From Rana temporaria (lineage: Eukaryota; Chordata; Amphibia; Anura; Ranidae): 64,000 nt of DNA. Below are positions 10,801 through 22,000 of this stretch, in pieces. The stretch spans positions 249,413,008 to 249,477,007 of the forward strand of contig NC_053489.1 of NCBI RefSeq assembly GCF_905171775.1, read 5' to 3'. The notes beneath the pieces were generated by a model. The model was not told where the DNA came from, searched no databases, and saw only the letters and a program-made list of their open reading frames with translations. The position numbers were made by a program, and so were the translations under genes. The stretch's first letter is position 1. Each line of letters starts with the position of its first letter.

Positions 10801-13800
10801 TTCGTGGATCTCCGTAAGTGTCAATTTGCATACCCGACGCTGGATTTCGACGAGAAATGCCCCCAGCGGCAGGGCTGTGGAGTCGGAGTCGAGGAGTCGG
10901 AGTCGGGGGAAATTTTGGGTACCTGGAGTCGGAGTCGGCAAACAATGCACCGACTCCGACTCCTACTAAATTTAGATTGGAATTAAAAAAAAAAAAAAAG
11001 CAAGTTTAAATGTCCCAATTCACAAAAAGTTATAATTAATGACTTCTCTACTGTAAGAATAAAGACCAATGCATGCTGTGCCTCACGTAACCGCAAAACG
11101 AACACGTTAAGTGACCGTGAAGAAGCATGCTTTTCATGTGCTTCACTATATGGCACGCAACACACAATTAGGAGCTGCAATACTTATACTTTCCATAGTG
11201 TTGTGTTCTGCTTTTACAGGGAACGCATGTTAGAGAACCAGTAAGTGTCCAAATAAAAAAATTCCAACAGGAGTTTTATAAAGCACTAAAAGAAGTTGAA
11301 AAGTATGATCGCTCATCAAAACTTACTGTTGAAGAAGCCATCCTTGTTTATCCAGAGATCGTTAGTGATGTGGCCAGAATAGTTACTGCAATGCCACCCA
11401 CCCAAGTCAGTGTCGAAAGATTATTTTCAGCCCCAAAAATAATAAAGTCTGGCTTAAGAGCCTCTATGAAAGAGGATCTGGCCGAGGCAATTCTCTTCCT
11501 TAGAACTCTACATTGAATTGATTTGCATTTGCTAAGCCTATAACTACATTTCAAGATTAATATAAACCATTTCTAGGTTTTACAGATTTTGTTTTTGGTT
11601 TATTATAGATAAGCTTTGTTTTTGTTCTAAAACAACCAAATAATGTGGTTTGTATTTTTGAACTGGTAAAGATCCTGTTCCTGATGTTTATGCCTGCTGC
11701 TACTATCCAGTCACTTGATTGTTTTCATTGTGTTTGTCTTTTGCTTAAACTGTGCAATACAGTAGACTGTTGGCTTCCCAGCCAGTAGTCCTGTGGTAGG
11801 TTGCGTTTCTTTCACTCAAGGAATGTATAAAATACATTCGCATATTAATACAGAGGAGTCGGAGTGGGAAGTACATAAAACTGAGGAGTCGGAACATTTA
11901 TCTACCGACTCCACAGCCCTGCCCAGCGGCGGCTGCGATACTGCATCCTAAGATCCGACAGTGTAAGTCCCTTACACATGTCGGATCTTCTGCCTATCTA
12001 TGTGAAACTGATTCTGTGGATCAGTTCCATAGATAGAAACAGGGATACGACGGCGTATCAGTAGATACGCCGGCGTATCCTATTTGTGGATCAGGCCCAT
12101 TATGTACATTTAGAAAATAATTCAGGCCTTTTTAAAGCAATATACTGAGCTAGACAGAACCACATGCTACCACCAAATAATGTGGCCAATGTTTAAATTA
12201 GCTGTCACTGAACATGCCGAGTACCGTATTACACTGCTCTGTAATGCAAACATGTAACCAGAGGGGTGATGACTGCAGCTTCCAGCAACCATATAAGATG
12301 GCTTTGTTTACATTGGCTGTCACTGAACATGCCGAGCACCATATTGCACTGCTCTGTAGAGCAGACATGTAATCAGATGGGTTCTGACTGCAGCTTCTAG
12401 CAACCAAGCAAAGTGGCATTTCTCTTATTAAAAAAAAGTAAAAGGGCATTGTTTACATCAGCTGTCACTGAACATGCTGGGCAATGTACTGAACTGTTCT
12501 GTAATGCCTCAATACATACATATGTACAGAGCTAATGGAGCTCAGCCAGAGCCAATGTAAACAAAGCCACCATTTGAATAACAGGAGACCTGCCATACCC
12601 CAATAAACATTTACCCCAATAAACATTTACCAGTAAAAGTAACAAAAATCTGATTTGAATGTCAACAGACTGAACCGATGTGGAAGACTAAAATAATCTA
12701 CATTATCCAAGAACACTAATAATTGTAGGTTTTTATTTAACCTGTAGTTTTTCAGGGTGTTTATCTTGTATTGTTATCTCCAAATTGTATTTTTGTTTAG
12801 TTTTTAGTTTTGGGTAGAGTGAAGAAAACGTTAAATCCACAGATTTTGAATGCAGTGTCCCTACTGGGCAGATTTACCTTCCCTACTAGGGGTTTTAACC
12901 ATTCCCCACTCAAAACAAACTTTATGTATACTTTTTTAGTATTCCTTTCTGATAACCAAAGGTTATTTAGGATAAGCTTTTTTTTAGCTCATCACATTTA
13001 GGTACAAGATGGAGTTTAACAAAATTACAAACATTTCCAAATAGGAGTACAGTTTCCTTACAATAATGTTTTCTAAGATTAACTTTACTGACTTTCAACT
13101 TTGGTGTATTTTAGAAACTTCTGTTTACATACCTGATCGCACTTTTGTCAGCTGTGTCACAGATTTGCCATCAACTAGTGGAGGCTCAGCTACATCCTCC
13201 CAATCCTTTACCAGACGGGAGAGAAAGTCTACATCTCCTCCAGGGCTATTCTCTGTATACTGTTGTGTCTGACTTGGAGGATAATACCCTGAAAAACAAA
13301 AGTACAGAAGATCAGACTTGCCAAGGTTTCTATAAAACCTGATCAATGATAGGTTTCTACACCACTGAAAAAAAAAAGCAGTGCAATGCTGCCATTGTGC
13401 CCAATTTAATGCTTTCTTAGGGTCCACAAGTAAATGGCTACAGTGCCTTGAAAAAGTATTCATACCCCTTGAAATTTTCCACAATTTGTCATGTTACAAC
13501 CAAAAACGTAAATATATTTTATTTGGATTTTATGTGATAAACCAACATAAAGTGGCAAATATTGGTGAAGTGGAAGGAAAATAGTTTAACATTTTTTACA
13601 AATATATATCTGAAAAGTGTGGTGTGCATTTCTATTCAGCCCCCCTCAATACTTTGTAGAACCACCTTTCACTGCAATCACAGCTGTAAGTCTTTTTGGG
13701 GATGTCTCTACCAGCTTTGCACATCTAGAGAGTGAACATTTTTGCTCATTCTTCTTTGCAAAATTGCTCAAGCTCTGTCAGATTGGATGGAGAGCGTCTG

Positions 13801-16800
13801 TGATCAGCAATTTTCAAGTCTTGCCACAGATTCTCAATTGGATTTAGGTCTGGACTTTGACTGGACCATTCTAACACATGAATATGCTTTGATCCATCTA
13901 AACCATTCCATTGTAGCTCTGGCTGTTTTTTTAGGTTCATTGTCCTGCTGGACATTGACCTCCGCCCCAGTCTCAAGACTTTTGCAGACTCCGACAGGTT
14001 TCCTTCTAAGATTGCCCGGTATTTGACTCCATCCATCTTCCCATCAACTCTGACCAGCTTCCCTGTCTCTACTGAAGAAAAGTATTCCCACAACATGATG
14101 CTGCCACCACCATGTTTCATGGTGGGGATGGTGTGTTCAGGGTGATGTGCAGTGTTAGTTTTTATTAGGTGACTTTTGAAGGTAATTGATTCCACTAGAT
14201 TTTAGTAAGGGGTAAGGGGGTTGAATACAAATGCACACCACACTTTTCAGATATTTGTAAAAGAAAAAAATTGAAGACCATTTATCATAATCCTTCAACT
14301 TCACAATTATGTGCCACTTTACATTCATGTTTTTGGATGTAACATGACAAAATCTGGAAAATTTCAAGGGGTATGAATACTTTTTCAAAGCACTGTAAAA
14401 GGACAGTCATAAAACCTGAACTCACATAATAACCATTCCTAGATGACAAAACCTGATTCTCATCTTGTGTTTGAAAAGGTGTATACACATGTGTTCTGTA
14501 TGTTTCAGATGCACTGACTTATGAAAAATCATAAGGTGATTGCATTTGACTGTATTGCGTTCATGGCCATGCGGTAAATGTATTGGTAGCCGTAAATTAA
14601 AACATATACTTATTTACCCACTCCAGTGACTAGCACCCAAGAGCGAGGGGGGCTTTCAGACTTGGAAATAGCTTCAGTGAGGGTACGTGTAGTTTCAATT
14701 CTACTGGCAATAACTTCTTGTTTGAACTGCTCTGTCCACCTAGTAGAAAGAAAAAAAAAACAGTTTGTTTATCAACACATAATTTACATGTATTTGAAGT
14801 ATTGGGAAAATACACACAACGAAAATTAAAAAAATCGCAGAGGTAGACACAAAGAACATTGTGTTTGCTACTTTTTAAGCTTAAAGTTTTATGCCTTGTA
14901 CAAAAACAGTCGGAATTTCCGATGGAAAAAGTCAGACGGAATTTTTTCATCGGATATTCCGACTGTGTGTATGCCCCATCGGACTTTCGTCGGAAATTTT
15001 GACGGAGTTAGAAAGAGAACATGTTCTCTTTTTTTTCAGACGGAAAAAAATTATTTTGGAAATTCCGTTCGTCTGTATGGAACTCCGATGGAGAAAAAAA
15101 CATGCATGCTCGGAAACAATTCCACGCATGCACGGAAGCATTGAACTTCATTTTTCTAGGCTCGTCGTAGTGTTGTACGTCACAGCGTTTTTGACAGTCG
15201 GAATTTGGTGTGTCCGTGTGTATGCAAGACAGCTTGACCAGAGTTTATTCCGACGGAAACACAGATCGTGTGTACAGGGCATTAGACATTCCTGCAATAC
15301 TGATAAAAATCCTACATGAATGTTATAATACACTCACTGATTTAAAGAAGTGAAGTGGGTGTCTCATAAAATATTTCAACTCAACATTGATAAACATGTA
15401 TGTGTTTCAGCTGGTATGTTAAAGAGAAATTCCAGGTATAGATATTTTATACAGATTTTGATTGGTCTAGCTTGGACCAGTGTAATTATGTATATTGCAT
15501 ACATGGTTGATGCCCCTGGGAATCACTGAAGTAGCGGCGTCTACTTCAGCGATTTCCAGTTTTCCAAGGCATACAAACACAGTTACATAGTAGGCGAGGT
15601 TGAAAAAAAGAAACAAGTCCATTAAGTCCAACACATGTGTGTGATTATGTCAGTATTACCTTGTATATTCCTGTATGTTGTGGTCGTTCAGGTGCTTATC
15701 TAATAGTTTCTTGAAACTTGAAGCTAGACCAATGCAGAGCTTTTTTTCTCAGAAAAAAGGTGCAGGAACTCAAATACGACCCGTTCAGATTTCACAAACA
15801 GTAGAAGGGTCTAAAAGGGGCATTAAATACCAGGATTGCATTACATACAGAGTGCAGAGTTCAGGGGGTTACACACAGAGTGCAGAGCTGTCACTTGTAA
15901 ACACAGAAACCAGCCTTCTGTGTTTACAAGTAATTGTGGTGAGCAGGCACCAAAAGGTCTGAGCCAGAGGTGGTGGAACGGAGTTCCCCCTGAAAAAAAG
16001 CCCTGGACCAATGTATCCATCCATACCTGGAATTTCTCTTTAAAAAAGGAGAAGTTCACCTCTGTTAACATATGCGTTAAAAGCAGTGCTTTAAGTGGGC
16101 CGGAACGCGGCGGTACTCAGTACCGCCACTTCCAAAATTTGCCCTGGAGAGTACCAGCACCTCTCCGTGCGCCCAGTACGTGGGTTTCCAGTACCGGAGC
16201 GCAGCGGAGAGCTGGCCGTCTCTCCTCCATAATGTCATTGGCTGGGGAGCTAGTGGAGGGGGGCGGGTCGTGTGCAGAGTACGGCTCAGGCAGGCGCAGG
16301 CAGGGAGTTGACCTCACGTTAGGTGACGTCAACTCCTTTCCGCGCGCGCCTGTGAGGAGCGATCAGTGCGGCGACCTGATTGGGTGACTGGTCCTCCTAG
16401 GAGTCAGGAGTCGGACGGTGCAGCAAAGTGAACATCGGACTTTGCTTTGGAATCCAACTTCTGAAGAGTACTGGTGAGTGACAGGGGGGTACTGGTACAG
16501 AGAGGAATTAATGTGTGTGTGTGATGAGGGGGGGGGTCTGATGTGCAGGGGGGTACTGGTACAGAGAGGAACGAATGTGCGGTGGTGGGGGGGTACTGGT
16601 ACATAGAGGAACTAATATATATGTGTGTGATGGGGGGGTCTGATGTGCAGGGGGCCTCGGGATAGAGGTGATGGCAGCTATGGTTTGCAATATATTGGTG
16701 CATTTTCTGCTAAAATTACATAAACCAGCTGATGTCAGAAACTAAAAAAAGAGAAGATAAAATGGGCACAAAGCATGACAAGGGACAGACAGTCTGAGCA

Positions 16801-18980
16801 GTCCATGTGCAAGCTTGCAACAATAATCATACAATGAACATCTTTCTACTTTTCAAGACAAAACCGAGAAAATAAACATAAAAGGAAAATAACAGGGCAA
16901 GTCTGCATGGCTGTCTGAAACGAGCCATGATAAATTGCAGAGTTCCTAATCTCCATAGGAGGAGACGCTGTGAGAGGTCATTCCCCATCACCTCTCCATC
17001 CTTCTGGTGTAATACACAGGTACCATGCCTCAATCCTGTGAGATGTCAACGGTTAGGATTGTAATATACATGGCATGGACTCACCTGTGTATTACACCAG
17101 AAGGATGAAGAGGTGATGGGGAATGACATCTCACAGCGTCTCCTCCTATAGAGATTAGGAGCCATGCAGACTTGCCCTGTTATTTTCCTTTTATGTTTAT
17201 TTTCTCGGTTTTGTCTTGAAAAGTAGGAAGATGTTCATTGTATGATTATTGTTGCAAGCTTGCACATGGACTGCTCAGACTGATGAATAACATCCATTAT
17301 TCTATCTATTTTCTGTGGTGTCTGTCCCTTGTCATGCTTTGTGCCCATTTTATCTTCTCTTTTTTTAGTTTCTGACATCATCAGCTGGTTTATGTAATTT
17401 TAGCAGCAAAATTAAATGTTAGATTTCGTCTAAGAGAGGGTTTGTAAAATATATATATTTTCATGTTCAGTATTGGGGGGGGGGGGGGGGGGAGCACCGG
17501 CGCCTAAGAGTACCGGCACCTCTTTTGGCCCACTTAAAGCACTGGTTAAAAGGAAAACTGAACCGAGAGAATATGGACGATACCATATGTAGAATTTCAG
17601 AAGGGATGGACAGCCGCACTCCAAGGAAACGTCAAAAGTTGTCTTTATTGGTAAAAATGGACATGCATCACAAAACACAGCCAAAGGAAGGGACAGGCGA
17701 CACGTTTCACACTATTTCAGTGCTTAGTCATGGCTTAGTCAAGGCAACACCTTGGTTTCCTGAGAGGTTCCTAAATTGCTTACAAGACCCACCTGGAGCG
17801 GTGATTCCCTTCCTATGGAAGATACCATTACGGACATCACCCAAAAATGGGAGAAAGTATAACTGCAATACTTTGAGGCACTAACCTTGCCCAAATATGC
17901 AGATCAGAAGTTCTGACATGACTTTTTTTAATAGTTTAATAAAAAACTTATGATCAAACCCAAAGTGGCAGCATAAGATGGAACAGACAGTGTGATCTTT
18001 AAAGGAGCTGATCAGAAAGCAGCACAGTATGGCAACACAAGAACCGCTGGGACAAAACTCACCGGCAATGTCTACGGCCACAAGTAAAGCCGCTCACTGA
18101 TAGGAAGAAGAATGACGTCAGGATGTGGGCGAGACAATCTGATCAGCTCCTTTGATGATCACATTTGCTATCCCATCTTATGCTGCCACCATGAGTTTTT
18201 ACTATGTATGTGTGTTTTGTTCAATAAAGTGTTAACTCGGTGATCCTTTTAATCCGCGTGCTTCCTTACATATAGCGGATTTCTTCTTGTTGGAGGCTGC
18301 CATTTTGCTGAAGCCCAGAGCCCCTGAACAACAGTAAATCTTTAGGCTGTCAGTAGATCTGCCTCTACAAATTCGGTACAGTGCCTAAAAATAGAGAGCA
18401 ACTGAGCATGTGCAGAGCAGGATGAGAAAGGGTATTACTGGATTTTAAACAGTATAGACACTTAATGTTTTACATGGCTATACCTGCAAAATGGGCCAGC
18501 CTGACGTGATCTAGTAGAACTTAAATTTTCTGAATCTAGTTCCATATTAACACACATTAGGAGCACTGAGTTAAGCTCTGTACACACAATTTGTATTATT
18601 GTTGTTAAAAGTCACTGCTATCCAAACTTATAATTTAGACTTGGAGTGGTTGTTGTCAAGCTGCATCACAAATTTTTTTTAACTTTTGAATGACATTTGT
18701 CAAGCCATGAAATATACTGAGACTTTTTGTATGAAAATCTGCTAGTGTGCAACCAGCTTTAGATATTACAAACAGAATTCTCGGTTCTACGATGGCTTCT
18801 CCATAAGGTACAATACATACATTACTGTGAGGTCCAGATTGAAGGCAATGACAGTTTTATTAATTGAAGATGATGGAAACAACCAAGTGTCAGTGAAATA
18901 GCTAAAATGTCAGTTTTTGCTAAAGATGGGTTAAGGTTCAAACTGTTTGGATGTTGGTATAAAAAAAAAAACGAAAAAAC

Positions 18981-19028
<48 letters not shown>

Positions 19029-22000
19029 ATTATCATTACGTTGGCATGATATAACCATTTTACAACAGTAAGAAAATGGCATGCATATTGATCGCACATC
19101 TTTCACCTTCTTAGGGGATTCAGAACATTCTCTCCGGCAAGGTTGACAACTGCATCACATGGTGGTAGTCCCTTTTTGGTGACATCTCCCTGTCAAACAA
19201 CATTACACACAAGTAAGAATCAGAAAGCAGGCAACAATCTCATCTATTACTTTGCAGTATGCCCTTGTACCTTACCACGCTCTTCCAAACCAGTTAAAAC
19301 GCTTGGGTCAACAAACGCTGTGTCATTTGTTACAGGGGGCCAAATGACACAGCAAAGTGCATGTGCCGTGTCATTTCACCCTCTGTAACACCTGTAATAC
19401 CTGGTTGATCCTGCCAGTTTCTGTACTACCCTATGTAAACTGACTATGGTGTATCATGGCTGCTAAGCCCTGACACCATTGTCAGTTTACGTGCCTCCGT
19501 CATCCACAGCCCGCTATCTGCTCTCCTCTCTGCTCCTGTGTCCTCCTCCCCGCCTGTCAGCTCTGTGTGTGAGCCGTGTCCTTACCTCCCTTTCTATCAA
19601 AGTTCCGAGCAGCTCGCACATTACTACTCCCAATCACTACTGTTTTTCTTATCCCTGATCAGCGGTCACGTGACCGCCCGGCTCTGTCTTCCTCCGATGT
19701 TTGTATTAGAGAGGGAGGTCACGTGACCACCCAGCAGACGTCAGAGGGAGATCTTGGCTCCTCCCTCTGGAATACATACAGCGGAGAAAGGCAGCACTGA
19801 GCAGTCACATGAGCGCTGATCGGCAATAAAAAAACAATATTTATAAGAAGAATATTAGAAAATGCCATAGTATATATACAATATGCAATCCTAGCAGAGT
19901 GGCTGTGTGCACTGCCTTAACAACCCCTTTAAGCAGAGCAGTTTGGTCAAGAAACAGCCTTCTGCCTGCTGAAGGAATACGACTATAACCAGGCTCTTCA
20001 ATGCTCTCCAGGGATACAATGCTCTCCTAATATCAGGATTTTGCATTGTGCAAAGTAATAGAGCCCTTTTAGCTCAAGAGTACTGACCTTCTCTCTCCAA
20101 TGGCTCCTCTGTGCAGGAGATGTACACAGAGAGCTAAAACAGTTGAAGAACATTTAAAAATACATGCATTTACCTACCCGTTAGAATCATGCGTTACATT
20201 CTCTAGTATCTAGGCTCCCTTTAATTACCATTGACAGAGGTCTCTCTTGATTCAAGTCCATGATGACATGTGACCAGTGTCTTAATGGTTAGCAGGGCTA
20301 CAGTCTACAGCAGGGGTGTCAAACGCAATTTCATTATGGGCCGCATCAGCATTATGATTGCCCTCAAAAGGGCCGGTTGTATCTGTAAGATTAGATGTCC
20401 AGCGCATCCCCTCCCCTTTACATTAGATGTCAAGAGCCACCCACTCTCCCTTACATCACAGTGCCCCCCCCCTTACCTTATGCTGCTGCTGGGAAGAAGC
20501 TGGATGCATTGCATGAAAGTAAAGGTCTGGAGGAGGACCAGAGCTCTCCTGCAGCTGCAGAAAAGGTGCAAATGCCACATGAAATGGCCTGGAGGGCCGA
20601 ATTCGGCCCGTGGGCCTTGTGTTTGACATCCGTGGTCTACAGCATTAGTGTTTCGAGGCGTTAACTTGCTTCTGGCCACACATCACAGCAATGGTATCTA
20701 TTCACCAAATTATTTGATGGTTTTCACAGTCTTAATATTTACTTTTTATATATTTTCATTATCCTGACTAGGAAAGCACACATTTGTAACAGCTCATTAA
20801 GGCCTTGTGCACACTGAGGCTTTTTTTTTTTTAACGCTATTCTCCTTGCAGGAGCAAAACAGCTTCAAAAGCATGCCCAAGCCATTTTTTTTGCGTCTAG
20901 GTGTGTCAAGCGCTTGGGCGTTCATTTATTTTTACTGGCCAGAATATTATTTTATTCTGGCCATTAAAATGAAAAAAAAAAAAAAAAACCTCATACGTAG
21001 TGCTTAGGTGTATTCAGATGCATTTACATGCCTTTTTTCTGCCTCTAAACCCCCCTGCAAATGCCTATGTGTGCATAGACAATAAAAGACGATGGTATGA
21101 AAATTCTGCTTATAATAAAAAAGTATTATTTTGTATTTCTTTAGTATGTACATACATCATCACTTTACCCAGTTAACACAATTCGAAAAAGCCAATACAT
21201 TACCCACAAAATGATTTTCAATAAAAACATTGTAGATTTCTGTCATAAAAACTCTCACCCATGTAATCCTCTGTTCTCCAGGTTTTCGGGATATAATGGT
21301 AACTTTATGACCTCTCTTCCTTAATAACTGCGACAGAGACTGTCCAACAAACCCACTGCCACCTCCTATATAGACAAAGGGAATTCATCAGAAAAACGTC
21401 AGGAAACAAAACACCAATTTAATCATTGACAACAGCCTTAGGCCTTGTACACACGACCAAACATGTCCGCTGAAACTGGTCCGTGGACCAGTTTCCGCGG
21501 ACATGTCCGACCGTGTGTAGGGCCTAGCGGACAGGTTTCCAGCGGACAAAAGTTTCTTAGCATGCTAAGAAACTTGTCCGCTGGAAACATGTACGTCGTA
21601 CATGTCCGATGGTTAGTACGACTCATCGACATGTCCGCTGGTTATGACGTATAACCAGCGGCCCGAAATCCCCCGCATGCATCAAATTGATTCGACGCAT
21701 GCGTGGAAGCATTGAACTTCCGTGTTAGAGAACGTCGGTGTCTTCTACGTCACCGCGTTCTCTGTCCGCGGGGATTTTGGTCTGATGGTGTGTACACACA
21801 TCAGACCAAAAGCTCCCAGCAGACATGTCCGATGAAAACGGTCCGCGGACCGTTTTCATCGGACATGTTCGGTCGTGTGTACGGGGCCTAAGGGAATATG
21901 AAATAGTAGCTAATTAGGTCAATCTGAACTTCAGGATAAGCAAATACTGTCTAAAGCAGCATTTGAATTTTTCTTGAATCTTGGTGGGCTTTGTGTATTT

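Larger units (their letters stand above)
10334..12098. mobile_element. GGGCC(T/A)GATYC-ended element with 3-bp TSD (ATT)
   Basis: The left terminus is GGGCCTGATCCACAA and the right terminus TTTGTGGATCAGGCCC. Direct 3-bp repeats ATT flank both sides (10331-10333, 12099-12101). The 1.05-kb hAT at 10870 is nested inside, leaving a native length near 700 bp, matching related elements at 46070 and 47664. It is non-coding. The 3-bp duplication fits PIF/Harbinger-type insertion, but the superfamily is not proven. Confidence 0.8.
10082..12165. repeat. Interspersed repeat beginning GTTACATAGGTTGAAAAAAG, split by an insertion
   Basis: The left part is 10082-10333 and the right part 12099-12165. Removing the inserted element rejoins CCAGTTATATT to ATGTACATTTAG. 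A second, partial copy of the same family begins near 15583. The element class is not assigned. Confidence 0.65.
10029..12500. repeat. Interrupted tandem array, unit about 115-145 bp
   Basis: Units containing GCTGTCACTGAACATGC start near 12201, 12316 and 12461. Part of another unit (GCAGACATGTAACCAGAT through CTTCTAGCAACCAAG) lies at 10031-10080. The about 2.1 kb between is inserted repeat material, so the array predates those insertions. Confidence 0.7.
16084..17544. mobile_element. hAT-type element with 18-bp perfect TIRs
   Basis: The termini CAGTGCTTTAAGTGGGCC and GGCCCACTTAAAGCACTG are exact inverted copies. A perfect 8-bp duplication GTTAAAAG flanks them (16076-16083, 17545-17552). It is 1461 bp, non-coding, in intron 3. 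It contains a large inverted repeat. Confidence 0.94.

Noticed and set aside
16508..16703. Pro/His/Ser-rich small ORFs
   Set aside because: Generated by G-rich low-complexity sequence in a hAT element. No start context or family.
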